This document shows positions 32,970-44,950 of a stretch of 64,000 bases of DNA, piece after piece. The stretch covers positions 35,013,060 through 35,077,059 of the forward strand of contig CM072527.1 of NCBI GenBank assembly GCA_036898135.1, written 5' to 3'. Every line of letters starts with the position of its first letter. Position 1 is the first letter of the stretch. Source of the stretch: Oncomelania hupensis (lineage: Eukaryota; Mollusca; Gastropoda; Littorinimorpha; Pomatiopsidae). The position numbers and the translations under genes were made by a program. The notes beneath the pieces were generated by a model. It did no database searches. It worked only from the letters and a program-made list of their open reading frames with translations, and was not told where the DNA came from.

Positions 32970-35020
32970 AAATAAATAATCTAATTACACTCAGAATCTT
33001 GGAAGCACATCAAAGGCAAAATTACTTTTACCTCACGACCAGATAGCAGGCCCTATCTAATAAGTGATTGCATCATATTGAGTTATTTTACGTAACGCTT
33101 AACGGTGTTTAGTTCTAGCGAACTTAAGTCCCATTCTCACGAGTTACTGCAGTGGAGTGTATGCATGCATGTTCTCAATGGAAGATGTGACTGAAAGAAA
33201 ACTGCTTAAGCTTATTTAACGATGGCATTACCACGCTAGGCACGGTGTAAATGGTCATCAGTTATTGTGGCTGCAGTACTGTTAATGGACAGCTTGCGAG
33301 GTCGGTTGCGCAAGCTGTTTATCTAAAGGAGACAGAAGCATCCGCGTCAGCCAGGTGATTTGTGGCTTCCCAGTTGTCCGGGGCGTCTGACAGCGCGCTT
33401 GGTGCTTGCAGGTTGACGTCTTGGGTGGCTTGAGTTAGATCATGATTTGTGTTGGCGCCTTGAGCAAGCTAGTTCTGGCTTCCTTAAGTAGTTTGACATT
33501 TAGTTAAGAACGCTCCACAAATTACAATCGCAAAGAAACACTATATCTAATGTATATCATATATGTTACCAGCAATGTATTAAATTCGACCGTCTATAGA
33601 ATGCCTAGATCATATATACACACTCGCACGCACGTTTGACAGATTTTGATTTACCTGATTTAAACGCATTAAATTGGTCTTTGGCGGTCGGGTGAAAAAC
33701 TTTACATAATTTTTTTTTCATATTACTCTAAAACAACGACGTGTTTGCATACAGAATATTTGAGACTGCTTGACGTCTTTGCCCTAGGTACATACAGCCA
33801 AATAAAGGCTCTACCAGCCTCTGAAAGTCTTCATTCAATGCACGGCGTAAAAGAAGGGGGGGGGGGGAAGCGGCGGTCCAGACTTGATAGGCAATTAAAA
33901 TCGAATCGGCCTCAGATCCGCAACTTCCGTGCGCCAAAGAGCGGATTGTCGTTTAGTCAACGAGGCGTACGTACCGATGACAGGCGCCTATGATATCAAT
34001 CCGCCCCTCCTCGCGGTTCACTGGGTCGCCACATCCGCCGCGAAAAGTAGTTCTACGGAATCAGACCGGAAAGGTCAAACGGGTGCTGCGGTTTCTGTGG
34101 TTTTCAGGTGTAGTTTTGCGGGGCAAAAGGAGTAAACGTGGGCTTTGCACTCAGGTGCTCTATTGCCAGTGTTTGGCTGTGCTTCTTTTGACTTCATTTG
34201 CACTTGCATTGCATTTTTTCTGGCGCGGGAAGAGTTTATTTGCTAGCTGAAGTCAAGTAGTATAATAGTCCTAGTTGTTGTTGTCATAGTTGTATCTGTA
34301 GTTGTTGTTGTTTTTGTTGTTGTACATGTCGATACATGAAAGAAAATGTTTGATGTTAAGAATGTTGTAAATTTTAAGTAGGAGTTTAAGCTGGTGAAAT
34401 TGTTACAATGTTAATGTTAAATCTTTTTAATGAACTAATTTTTTTAAAATGTTGTTGGTCTAAAGTCACGATGTGTATAAGTCCTTAAATTAAATAAATG
34501 AAATAAATGAAAAGATGTCGATTGGATTTCTTGTGATGGGATTGAGACTAGAGGTTGAAAAATTGCAATGCCCTTCAGAGATCATTTTTGATTTCATTCA
34601 TTTATTTATTCATTAATTCACTCGTCCATTGGGCTACGCACATTAAAATATATTATATTGTATGCATAACATGCATGCATGCACATACATAAATACATAC
34701 ATATATTCTATAATCTATTCATATATTTTATTACATACATTTATTAACAAATTCCTTCTTTCTTTTTTTCTTCCTTCAGTCATTCACTCGTCCTGTAAGA
34801 GCTACTACCATACACGACATAGTGTTACATTACGTTGCATCACACGACTTGCATCAAAGGATTTCGTTGCACCGGTCGAAAAATCTGTTTCACGTATTCT
34901 TTAATGTACACAACGCTAGCGACCGACTGGATTTAGTTTGTGCGGGTGAGGGAACGTGCGCGTGCGAGTACGTGTACGTGCGTGTATGTGTGTATGTGGG
35001 CACGCGCGCTGTGCTCTTTC
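32970..35020. other. Unassigned DNA
   Basis: A locally GC-rich patch at 33880-34130 holds overlapping ORFs with no recognised domain. GTT-type simple sequence occurs at 34270-34320. No gene or mobile element could be supported. Confidence 0.4.
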
Positions 35021-35084
<64 letters not shown>

Positions 35085-35115
35085 ATTATTATTATAATTA
35101 TTATTTTTATTATTA

Positions 35116-35206
<91 letters not shown>
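35021..35206. repeat. (ATT)n array
   Basis: 185 bp of ATT with a few TAAT/TTTT interruptions in the first half. Confidence 0.97.
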
Positions 35207-35524
35207 GTGCGTATTTATGGGCCTAATCTAGATATAGCTCTAGGCGTTTATATGAATACAGAACAACTTTTAACTAGAAAACAAATCGATGCAATCTCAC
35301 GAACTATTAACAGTTAACTTAATCTGTGCTCGCACGCATTCTAGGCATGAATTTTAAAAATACTGACGCTCATGTCCTAGAGGGTTGAGAGCAGGCTACA
35401 CAAATACACCCAGCACGCACTAGGACCCTTCTCCCCATCCCCAGCCGTCCAGAATTGTGCTCAGTCGTCTAGGCTTCAGACTCTGCGCCTATATGTTGCA
35501 GGCGGTGTTGGGTTAGATTCTGTA

Positions 35525-35585
35525 TCGACCAGCTCCTTGAGCAGCTCTTGAGCTGGAAAAGCGCTATATAAAATTAATTGATGAT
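35525..35585 (+). repeat. SINE-like 3' end (GCGCTATATAAA)
   Basis: CTTGAGCAGCTCTTGAGCTG then GAAAAGCGCTATATAAAATT. The upstream segment 35380-35520 may be the SINE body, but no tRNA head was found. Confidence 0.6.
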
Positions 35586-35613
35586 ATACAAACTAATGAC
35601 GCTCTATCACACA

Positions 35614-35629
35614 CAAACACATACACACC

Positions 35630-35666
<37 letters not shown>
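35614..35666. repeat. (CA)n microsatellite
   Basis: A CA array with AACA and CCA interruptions. Confidence 0.93.
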
Positions 35667-35699
35667 GCGATCTATAAATAATTATAATTTTAGTGTTAG

Positions 35700-35760
35700 G
35701 TGTCTTAGATGTCTTAAGCATCTCTTTGAGCTCAAAAGCGCTATATAAGAATAATTCATA
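35700..35760 (+). repeat. SINE-like 3' end (GCGCTATATAAG)
   Basis: TTAAGCATCTCTTTGAGCTC then AAAAGCGCTATATAAGAATA, parallel to 35525-35585. Confidence 0.55.
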
Positions 35761-35769
35761 TAATATGTG

Positions 35770-36220
35770 CGGGCATGCAAATAACAATGCAGTCAAATAA
35801 TAGCAGGAAAAAAATTATGAAGGGCGTAATGAACCAAAGAAAGGAAAACTAAGAAAGAAGAAAGGAAGAAAAATTTAGTGCAGTAATTTAAACACAACAA
35901 CAACAGCAGCAACCACCACCCATGGAGATGCAAGAAGGAGAAGACGATTAAGAAGAAGGGAGAAAAACAGTTTTAAAATACTCAAACTCTTCTCATTGTC
36001 CTTGCTGTTTATTATGTCTGTGCAGTAACGCCCATTGTTGTTTTGCCGGACCACTCTATCATGGTCACAGTAATGCATTAGCAAAATGTGTTCTTTTATG
36101 CTGGTAGGAGATTAGTTGTTTGATCTTACATGGATTTAATTTTAAATTCATGTCAAAGATTTTAAGAGAATGTGATTCTTTAAAGAAATGTTTAATGAAT
36201 TAGACTAGTTACATTAGCGT
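35770..36220. other. Non-coding DNA
   Basis: Nothing recognised. Confidence 0.4.
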
Positions 36221-36221
36221 A

Positions 36222-36277
36222 TGTGTGTGTGTGTGTGTGTGGGGGGGGGTTGGTGTATGTGTGTGTGTGTGTGTGTT
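36222..36277. repeat. (GT)n with central G-run
   Basis: GT units on both sides of a G9 run. Confidence 0.93.
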
Positions 36278-36429
36278 AGATTATGTTTGATTAATTACAT
36301 CTCTTACATCAATGAGCTATGCGTTGGTTGGTCCGGTTCGAATGCATTAAGGTTTCTTTTGATTACCTCTTAAAGAATAAGATGGCATGCCAATTAAATG
36401 AATTTCCAGACAACCACACTCATTTGTCA

Positions 36430-36830
36430 AACTGTAAAATATATTTGTGGTCTGTTCAATTTTGTTCAAACCAATAACAGCTAAAGTACCAAAAATCATC
36501 GAAATCGGTTCCGCCGTTGTTTGTTTTTTGTTTTAAAAAATGTACAGCTCCACCCCTATCTCTCTTCCCTCCGCCCTTCCAACCAAAAAAAAAAGTGTTT
36601 AGCAAGGAATGGCCACCAGCAAAATTAACCTTTGAGGTATAGCAAATACGATGCCACGAATTTCTGGCCACTCACATGCGTAATGTTTCTATGAAATGTG
36701 GTCAAAATCGGTTCAGTGGTTCTTGAAAAATGACGAGCAAGGAATCGACGGACCAACCTATCGGCCAAAAGACCGACCAACGAACATTTGACTCGTTCTG
36801 ACTCCCGGCTATTTCAAAGTGATTCCATAT
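36430..36830. other. Possible dispersed repeat with internal duplication
   Basis: AAAAATCATCGAAATCGGTTCCGCCG (36490) is loosely echoed by GTGGTCAAAATCGGTTCAGT (36700). ATCGGCC/GACCGACC runs follow at 36750-36785. Family not identified. Confidence 0.35.
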
Positions 36831-36892
36831 ATTATTTTGAAAATTGTATACAATGAATGTTCAGTAGAAATCGGATGTTTTGGTTTATATTT

Positions 36893-36896
<4 letters not shown>

Positions 36897-36973
<77 letters not shown>

Positions 36974-36974
36974 T
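36897..36974. repeat. (TC)n microsatellite
   Basis: A pure TC array with a terminal TTTC interruption. Confidence 0.97.
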
Positions 36975-37337
36975 CCTTTCCCTCTCTCTGCATAGTGATT
37001 ATCTTGTTTTTTTTTGTTAATTATTAAAAAGTATTTGATTTTATTGATAGTTTTACTCTTGTGATAAAAGTTATTAAATTCAAAACATTCAAGGTAAATT
37101 ACTGCACTTTAGGCAAAGTCGCAATAATGGAATGGTAGCTTGTCTTCTGAGTATTTTTCTTGTAAAACAAGAGTCAGGCAAATTATCACCGATTTTGTTT
37201 GCTATGCTCTTTAGTGATTTAAAACGCTTTCTTCGTGAAAAATTACAGGGTTTTGGGAACCATTAGAACCAACGCATTTTATGCCGAGCTAGAAAATTAT
37301 GTTGAAATACTGTACAAAAGGTTTATTTTAGTCTATG

Positions 37338-38381
37338 TGTAGCGGAGTGGAGGGTAGGTGGTAGAAGTAGGAAGAAGAGCGGAGCGCTCTAGAGGAGGCT
37401 GGTAGTAGGAGTACAGAAGAAGAAGACTCTCTTTTCCTTTTCTTTCACACTCGCACACCAATCGAAGATGTGGTTCTATTTCCAGCATTTATTTCTGAGT
37501 GAATAATTTTGAGCCACGGAACAGACAGTCATTTACAGTAGTATGTACATTCTGTGTCGGCCCGTGTCTGCCGTCTCACTGCCCCTCCAACTGGGGGGTC
37601 AGTCGGTTTTTATCATACAGCGCCAGCCTTAGCGGAGACGCACATGCGCGAGCCACTCGCGGAGCCTTAAGTAAGTGCCTGTGGGCCAAGTTTGTGTTAT
37701 TTTCAATTTACAAATCCCGCTCGCCTTTGGCCTAATACAAATCAAAACATAACATAATACACATCACCAGAAAGGGCATAAAACAAGCTTCCCAAATATG
37801 TACATGAATTATTCATACAAGGTACAGATAAATAATAAACTTCGAAAATACGCGACTCAAAGTACGACCTTAAGCACACAAGTTCACAAAAAGATACAAA
37901 TGATACATTTAAGAAATACCAAAAACCCATACGTATTACATGCTCTAAAAGCTTAATGTCCAATCTGGCTAACTATATACAAATAAAATGCATGACTTAT
38001 CTGTAACTCTTACAAATCATGAATCTCTATGTACACACTAACACAAGCTACAAACACAGTGTTATCGCAGGTTACATCACTGGGACTAGCGATCTCGGCC
38101 TTAACTACTCTAATATAAACTAAATTCATACAACATTCCATAAGAATAATATCTAAGGCTAGCTACATAATAATTATTTGATGGACAGAAATAAAAGGGG
38201 GCTAGTGTACGGCTCTGACAAGGTGTCGCATTTGGCAGTAAGTTTAAACAAAGGCTGTGCGTGTAGCAGACGACGCGTCGGCTAAACACGTTACACGAAA
38301 ACGGTCAAGATAGCATACTACATGACTAGTAAGGTTTAGGGATAGAAATACCGCACCAGTAGCGAACAGCAGTCGGCTACA
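37338..38381 (-). repeat. LTR, downstream (3') copy
   Basis: 1044 bp with TG…CA ends, acting as 3' LTR for the minus-strand element. ORFs inside it are duplicated in the other LTR and are not genes. Confidence 0.95.
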
Positions 38382-39116
38382 TTCGCACCGGCTTTTTAAC
38401 CACTCAGCGTCTGCGCTGAGAAACTGTACTCAAGAGCAGATGTGCTGCTACTTGAATAGCATCACTGGGCCAAGGCATTAACTTGCCCGTGGAAACCATC
38501 CGACATCTTAAGTCAGGATAACAACAACAATCCCTATGACTCGTCCTTTACGACACGAATCTGACCTAACCAGAAAACGTTAAAATATGAACTTGGCATC
38601 GCCTAATGGGATGACTGACTATGTATTTGACAGGGAGTCCAGTATCTCAAAAAAAGGTCCATATTTAACATCATAACAAAATGCGAATCATGTACAGTTT
38701 ACCTGCCTTTACAAAACATCCTGCCGTAAACATCAAAGCTCTAAACAGTACTATTTCCCTAATATCTATTCTATTCTACACGTACACCGTACACATGTTA
38801 ATTTCTACAAAACTGCATATGTTTAGCAACAATGCTCAAAATCGATGGGCATAACTAACGCATGATACATTATTAAAATAGCACAAAAAAAAACAGTATT
38901 TACACAGACAATTAAAAAAAAAATCATATCTACACAGAATTGTTTAGTTGTCTCATTAAAATAAAAGTCCGTATCTGAGAGCATTCCCATACTACTTTAC
39001 AGTGTCATTATGTACATACCAGAGGCTAGGTATCGGAGACTGTTTTCTGTGCTAGACGCAGTGATCTTCTTGGCGCAGGACCCGGGCGTGGTGTCGACAC
39101 TTGGGACGCTAGATCT

Positions 39117-39743
39117 TTAGTCCCAGATGTCCTGCCTGGCGTCAGGTTGGGAGGGGGAATACAGCCCCTCGACAAATTTGTCTCGAAGGGTGTCGTCGTC
39201 GATGCTGCCTGCCTTTTTCCCGTTGATCCTTTGCGTCAGCAACTGAAGATGTTGGGCATACTCGAGTACGCTTTCAGTTGGTCCTTGCCGCCTGTTGTGG
39301 AAGGAAGTCAGGAGGGTTGACGTGCCCCGTTGGTCGCTAAACGCCGCAGTCAGGACTTCCATGATGCCGTCTGCCGTAACAGCGGTGTCTGCTCTCCGCA
39401 GAACTTCCTGTCGGGCACACCCCGTCAGTGCTTGCAGCAGCCACTCCACCGCCGCGCCAGTGTCTAGGTGACAGTTCTTCAGGATTCGGGTGGCCTCCAT
39501 TTGAAAATCTTCGAAGTCCTGCCCGTCCTCACCCGAAAAAGAAGGTAGCTTGGGAGGCGGCATCACGTAGAGGCGTGGCGTGAGGGCTGGTGGGCCGTTG
39601 ACGTCTTGGACGCCGCTCACTCGGTCACTCGATGGTCCGCTGCCGTCCACCTGGGAGGGAGGTTGACTGTTGTTAGCTGTGGCCACAGCAACCGACGGTC
39701 CAGTGCTAGCTGGGAGTTGCACACTGCTGTCCTGCTCCGCCAT
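39117..39743 (-). CDS. gag: Retrotransposon Gag protein (short)
   Basis: A 208-codon ORF with an ATG at 39743, 114 bases inside the 5' LTR. Residues 1-60 are low-complexity Ser/Pro/Gly-rich. From about residue 60 it matches Ty3/gypsy Gag capsid regions: PKLPSFSGEDGQDFEDFQME, then SVLEYAQHLQLLTQRI and DTLRDKFVEGLYSPSQPDAR near the end. It would assemble the particle that packages element RNA. It ends at DIWD without a CCHC zinc knuckle, so it is shorter than typical Gag (300-500 residues), and no protease follows. The ORF is intact, in keeping with the near-identical LTRs. That it is functional is inferred. Confidence 0.88.
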   Translation of the reverse strand: MAEQDSSVQLPASTGPSVAVATANNSQPPSQVDGSGPSSDRVSGVQDVNGPPALTPRLYVMPPPKLPSFSGEDGQDFEDFQMEATRILKNCHLDTGAAVEWLLQALTGCARQEVLRRADTAVTADGIMEVLTAAFSDQRGTSTLLTSFHNRRQGPTESVLEYAQHLQLLTQRINGKKAGSIDDDTLRDKFVEGLYSPSQPDARQDIWD

Positions 39744-39857
39744 CCTTGTTTGGCTTCTGGTTAAAATTCTTGAGGTCGCCGTTGTTAGTCTTGGTCTTGG
39801 TCTTTCAATGACTGCTGCTCCGTGTTAGCTGGGATCCTGCTCGCAGCGCCAGATCGA

Positions 39858-40901
39858 TGTAGCGGAGTGGAGGGTAGGTGGTAGAAGTAGGAAGAAGAGC
39901 GGAGCGCTCTAGAGGAGGCTGGTAGTAGGAGTACAGAAGAAGAAGACTCTCTTTTCCTTTTCTTTCACACTCGCACACCAATCGAAGATGTGGTTCTATT
40001 TCCAGCATTTATTTCTGAGTGAATAATTTTGAGCCACGGAACAGACAGTCATTTACAGTAGTATGTACATTCTGTGTCGGCCCGTGTCTGCCGTCTCACT
40101 GCCCCTCCAACTGGGGGGTCAGTCGGTTTTTATCATACAGCGCCAGCCTTAGCGGAGACGCACATGCGCGAGCCACTCGCGGAGCCTTAAGTAAGTGCCT
40201 GTGGGCCAAGTTTGTGTTATTTTCAATTTACAAATCCCGCTCGCCTTTGGCCTAATACAAATCAAAACATAACATAATACACATCACCAGAAAGGGCATA
40301 AAACAAGCTTCCCAAATATGTACATGAATTATTCATACAAGGTACAGATAAATAATAAACTTCGAAAATACGCGACTCAAAGTACGACCTTAAGCACACA
40401 AGTTCACAAAAAGATACAAATGATACATTTAAGACATACCAAAAACCCATACGTATTACATGCTCTAAAAGCTTAATGTCCAATCTGGCTAACTATATAC
40501 AAATAAAATGCATGACTTATCTGTAACTCTTACAAATCATGAATCTCTATGTACACACTAACACAAGCTACAAACACAGTGTTATCGCAGGTTACATCAC
40601 TGGGACTAGCGATCTCGGCCTTAACTACTCTAATATAAACTAAATTCATACAACATTCCATAAGAATAATATCTAAGGCTAGCTACATAATAATTATTTG
40701 ATGGACAGAAATAAAAGGGGGCTAGTGTACGGCTCTGACAAGGTGTCGCATTTGGCAGTAAGTTTAAACAAAGGCTGTGCGTGTAGCAGACGACGCGTCG
40801 GCTAAACACGTTACACGAAAACGGTCAAGATAGCATACTACATGACTAGTAAGGTTTAGGGATAGAAATACCGCACCAGTAGCGAACAGCAGTCGGCTAC
40901 A
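39858..40901 (-). repeat. LTR, upstream (5') copy
   Basis: 1044 bp, identical to the other LTR except at 40435. It would drive transcription on the minus strand. Confidence 0.95.
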
Positions 40902-40962
40902 TATGCTAATGACCCGGCAATATTTTCTGAAACTGTACATGACTTACAAGTTGCTCTGGATT

Positions 40963-41175
40963 GCAAAGACCATCCTGCAAGGCACTGTGCAAGGAGGCAG
41001 AATAAGAGGGAGACAGAAAAAGAGATGGGAGGACAACATTCGATAATGGACTGTCTTGACACTGAGCGAAGCCATGAGGGTTGAAGAGGACAGAGAAAGA
41101 TGGAGTAAGCTGGTTAAACGATCATCTGTAGTGCCCCTACGACCTTCGAGTTACGGGATAGGATAGGATAGGATT
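40963..41175 (+). mobile_element. LINE-R 3' fragment, copy 4
   Basis: Begins at TTGCAAAGACCATCCTGCAA, keeps the region corresponding to EDRERWSKLVKRSS, and ends in a GGATA tail at 41157-41174. It is frameshifted and only about 210 bp long. Confidence 0.88.
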
Positions 41176-41184
41176 ATAATTATG

Positions 41185-41520
41185 GTATGTTTAAAGATGA
41201 ATTTTGTTTTGAAGATTACTTAACTATTTTGCCTTCGAGCCTTGCATACTTTATAGCTACATTTGGAACTCTCAACCACAGATTACCAATACAAAAAGGA
41301 AGATATTTTAGTACAATACAAGATTATTGCTTTAGGTCCAGCGGACTCTTCCGAGCCCAATCAGGACCAAGATATTTTAGTAATGTTGGATGAGAATCAA
41401 TTTGTTGTAAATGTGATATAAGCGAATTAGGAGACGAATTTCATTATTTGTTTGTCCTTTTTTCAAGACTGCCTTAATTAATTAATTAAACCTTATTTTG
41501 GGGCACATCCCAATGCACTC
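41185..41520 (+). mobile_element. Second LINE ORF2 C-terminal fragment
   Basis: Reads FCFEDYLTILPSSLAYFIAT then LNHRLPIQKGRYFS. After a 55-bp insertion it resumes with a TGA-interrupted zinc-knuckle-like CCKCDISELGDEFHYLF. This is the typical C-terminus of Jockey/CR1-superfamily ORF2 (thumb-distal region plus CCHC-like motif). It is from a family different from LINE-R and from the 2A LINE. Confidence 0.75.
41314..41368 (-). mobile_element. 55-bp micro-retroposon with 14-bp TSD
   Basis: The TSD AAGATATTTTAGTA lies at 41300-41313 and 41369-41382. The minus-strand core GGTCCTGATTGGGCTCGGAA, GAGTCCGCTGGACCTAAAGC, AATAA matches the insertion at 15862-15929. Removing it and one TSD rejoins the interrupted LINE reading frame. 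Confidence 0.92.
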
Positions 41521-41912
41521 AAATTTGAATTTTTGTTATCCTTCCATAATAAATTTGTTTTGTTAAAATTATCGAGTTATTTAAAAACAGTAATGTTTTC
41601 TATGTAACTTGTAAGCTATTTTTTCGCTTGCATTTGAATGGATACAAAATAAATTGTGTATTTTTCGCCCCCATACTCTAACTTTTTCTTCTTCTGTGAA
41701 ACTGCAAATGTAGATTCCTATTAAATAACGTCTTGGCTGTTTTTTTTGTATATATTCTCTGTTTGTAGTTTCTCTTCGTGTGTGCCTGTTGTGTGTGTAT
41801 GTTTGCGTGTGTGTGTGTGCGCGCGCATATAGGTTAAGTATGTGTGTACGTGCGTTTGTGGATGTATGAATTGAAAATGTCGTTTTCTTTACTTTGATTT
41901 TATTTATTTATT
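41521..41912. other. AT-rich DNA, possibly LINE 3' UTR
   Basis: Follows the LINE C-terminus. A (TTAA)n patch lies at 41475-41490 and GT-rich sequence at 41780-41870. No 3' end was identified. Confidence 0.35.
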
Positions 41913-42283
41913 CGTGGCGCAGTGGATTAGTCACCGGTTTCCTATGCCGAAGGTCGCGGGTTCGATTCCCGCAAGGGGCGAACGTATGTGACTTAGGTAC
42001 GAGACTATTGAGGTCACCGAGGGTTTTCTCCGGGCACTCCGGTTTCCTCCCTCCCTTCAATAATGGTACAGGACGCAGTCAATTTAAAAATTTCAAAGAT
42101 AAAAATTCGATTTTCTTTCCGTCTTCTAATAGCGATCTCCCTTCCTTTACACCGCCTGTTTGAGTGATGGATGTGTATTTGGTGTGTGTGTGTGAGGGTG
42201 GATGAGAATGTGAGCGTGTATGTTGGTATAGATCGCCGCGCTTTGAGCCTGATTGATTTGGGGAAAGGCGCGTATATAGCATT
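41913..42283 (+). mobile_element. SINE-A, complete reference copy
   Basis: Head GTGGCGCAGTGGATTAGTCA (box A-like), box B GGTTCGATTCC at 41959-41969, then GTGACTTAGGTACGAGACTA, CTCCCTTCAATAATGGTACA, CTTCTAATAGCGATCTCC, GAGCGTGTATGTTGGTATAG, CGCGCTTTGAGCCTGATTG and GGGAAAGGCGCGTATATAGC before the ATT tail. About 370 bp, tRNA-derived. The TSD could not be placed because the left flank is itself TTTA-rich. Confidence 0.9.
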
Positions 42284-42285
42284 CT

Positions 42286-42358
<73 letters not shown>

Positions 42359-42377
42359 GATATTATTATTATTATTT
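42284..42377. repeat. (ATT)n tail array of SINE-A
   Basis: About 90 bp of ATT starting directly at the SINE 3' end. Confidence 0.97.
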
Positions 42378-42599
42378 TTAATGTAATCCATGTGTTACTT
42401 GAGGGGCTTTAACTTACCTTTTCTAAACCTTTAGGCATAATTGTGTATGTGACGGTAAATTTGCGTTTCGTGTTTATTTTAAGTAGCTTGGGCTTTCAAG
42501 GGCATTATTTAGCTATGTAATTATTTTCCAGGTATGTGTTTTGTTAATATTTTATAATGATGTTTATATCCTATTTTGTTTTGGTAAACGGGGGCTTCG

Positions 42600-42812
42600 A
42601 TAAATTAGAGTAAAACCTCAGCGTCTCCTGCATGTGATGCCTTTATTGTAAAGTGGCCGGCTGGTGGAGTGCCTTCAGTGTTACCGTTAGTTGTTTCAGC
42701 AGAACTTTTATACGTATCAGGAGTCCTCCTCTTTCGAACAAGTTGTGGTCCTGATTCGGCTCTTCGCAGTCCGCTGTACCCTATAAACAATGACTAACTA
42801 ACTAACTAATTC
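42600..42812 (+). repeat. Dispersed retroposon 3' end (GGTCCTGATTCGG…)
   Basis: GTGGTCCTGATTCGGCTCTT followed by CGCAGTCCGCTGTACCCTAT and an (ACTA)n tail at 42790-42808 resembles the core of the micro-retroposons at 15862 and 41314. Upstream sequence 42600-42745 may be the body of the same element. Confidence 0.5.
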
Positions 42813-42814
42813 TT

Positions 42815-43378
42815 TTGACTTCTTCTTCTTATTATTATTATTTTTCTTATAATTCTTGTTCTTCTTCTTCAAGTTCGTCTCACTCCTTTCATTCTTATCA
42901 TTTCCTTTACTCAGATCATTTTAGTGTATAACTTACGTTGTGCAAGATATTTAGGCGATTCCATAGTTAAGCCAGAGTACAAGAATGCTTTATTCATCTG
43001 TGTAAAACGCACTAATTTCCCTTTGGGCCTACATGTTTCCCTCCCTTGTGCACTCTTCAATGAATGAGGCTGTTTAGCTCAGTGGGCTGGAGTCCGCTGA
43101 AACGAGAGGTGCTGGCCACCCAAACACGTTCTGTTTTGCCTCCAGCATTATTTTGCTAAGTGGAATTACTACTCTCGATGGAGTTAAGGCAGCAGGAAGA
43201 TTAGTATTTTGAGGGCGGCGCACGGTAATGCTAAGCGGTAATGATATCTGCATGTTAAACCGCCGCTGTACAGTACATCTGTATAGCCGGTATACAGGAT
43301 TCACATTTTTTAAAATGACCTTAATTTAAGTTTGTTGTAGTTACCATCCTGGTTGTATTGTTATATGTTCACAGCGTG
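42815..43378. other. Non-coding DNA with a weak tRNA-like head
   Basis: TTTAGCTCAGTGGGCTGGAG at 43075-43095 resembles a box A, but no box B lies at the right distance. No gene was recognised. Confidence 0.4.
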
Positions 43379-43617
43379 AAGGAATGAATGAACATTAAAG
43401 TTTAACGTCCACCATCGGCGATACGGCAGACAGGGATATTAGCTAAAGAAAGAGGGAGGATGGGGTGGGAGTGAGGGGAAAACTAAAGACATAAATCAAC
43501 ACTGAACCATCAGAGCAACCGTACTGCTAACGGGGGTAGTGACAAATGGCTTTAAAAAAATCTTACCCACCAAGGGTTTCGAACCAGGTTCATCGCTCTA
43601 CCCCCGAGTCACGGCGG
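43379..43617 (-). mobile_element. SINE-B copy 1
   Basis: On minus: CCGCCGTGACTCGGGGGTAG, box B GGTTCGAAACCC (plus 43574-43585), a T-run spacer, GGTTCAGTGTTGATTTATGT and the 3' end GACGTTAAACTTTAATGTTC plus ATTCATTC. The same order is seen at 60597-60824. Confidence 0.85.
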
Positions 43618-43949
43618 AAATTGTGAAATAAAAGCTCATTTTAAACAAAAAGATAGGCATTGATTTGAAAACTGACAAACTTCAGCTGTTATTATTAAGA
43701 AAATATTTATTTACTTATTTATTTATTTAACCAATCTTATTTTGGAGCAAATGCTTGTCGTACAGCGACTTGCGTTTAATCCTGACGTCAGCCAAAAAAA
43801 AAACGTATTTTGTTCATAATATACCTTAGTGTGGAAAACCCCTTGAGCAGTTGTTGGAGCCCGTAAGCCCGCTGCATAATCGCTTCTTTTACACAAGGTA
43901 AGGAACCAAGCCAACAGCTTGACAGATCATATCAAAGTAGAACGGATAA

Positions 43950-44165
43950 GGCCAAGGTAAAAGTGTCCCCTGTCCCCTTTCGGTCGTTGGAGAGGGAAGC
44001 CTTTCGGACCTCTTTTTTCTAGGCCAGCTTAATGAGAAACAAATACGCACATAGGCCAAAGGAATGCTACTTTCGACAGACAGTCCTGTGTTTCATTCCA
44101 GCTTAATGAGGGCAATGTCTATCTCCTCTTCATGGCCTCTCTGCCTTCCCCGGTTCTAAACAGAT
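43950..44165 (-). mobile_element. SINE-C fragment
   Basis: Shares CAGCTTAATGAGGGCAATGT and the TTCCCCGG…CTAAACAG region with the reverse complement of 13770-14065. Its 3' end is AAGGTAAAAG-like. Partial and diverged. Confidence 0.5.
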
Positions 44166-44169
44166 CTTC

Positions 44170-44640
44170 AGAGAAGAACTAAAAACAAACGAACAAAAAA
44201 ACTCATATACACTTACAAGAGACCGAGCCCAACTCACACGAAGCATACGTTCGACAGCAAACACGAACACGTTCCCAATTTCAATATCTTCTCTCAGTAC
44301 AATGCGCCAATAAAAGTTCATTGCGGGTATGTGGAGAGAAAAAAAAAGCAAGGGAGAGTATTTTGGGCGTCGGTACAGTGGTGATAGAACACGAAGAGAA
44401 CAGTTCACTACATCGCCTCCCCTGTTTGTACAGATGGCGCAACAAGCGAGAGTCCGGGGGTGAGGCGGTACTTTTTGCATTCCGCGCCTGGGACTTTTTC
44501 TTTTTTTTGTCTTTCTCTCTTCTCCCACCATGTTCCTTCTTGGCTTCCTCTTGACATCCTCCTCCTCTTCTTTAGTTCATCCTCCTCTTTTAAACATCTC
44601 CCACCGTTTGCTTTCTTTATCACTCGCACTTAGTTTTGTG
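44170..44640. other. Unassigned DNA
   Basis: Overlapping ORFs on both strands lack domains. Nothing recognised. Confidence 0.4.
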
Positions 44641-44642
44641 TC

Positions 44643-44950
<308 letters not shown>

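Larger units (their letters stand above)
37338..40901 (-). mobile_element. Young gag-only LTR retrotransposon
   Basis: Two direct 1044-bp LTRs (37338-38381 and 39858-40901) start TGTAGC and end GCTACA, and the 4-bp TSD TATG lies at 37334-37337 and 40902-40905. The only difference seen between the LTRs is A at 37915 versus C at 40435. Orientation is minus. Just inside the 5' LTR is a primer-binding-site candidate TGGCGCTGCGAGC (plus 39839-39851), followed by gag (39743-39117). The remaining 735 bp before the 3' LTR has no protease, RT, RNase H or integrase. It therefore needs pol proteins in trans (a TR-GAG-like non-autonomous element of the Ty3/gypsy type). Confidence 0.95.

Noticed and set aside
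37499..40483. Duplicate 78- and 73-codon ORFs at 37499/40019 and 37742/40262
   Set aside because: They lie inside the two LTRs and are identical because the LTRs are; no domain or conserved coding signal.
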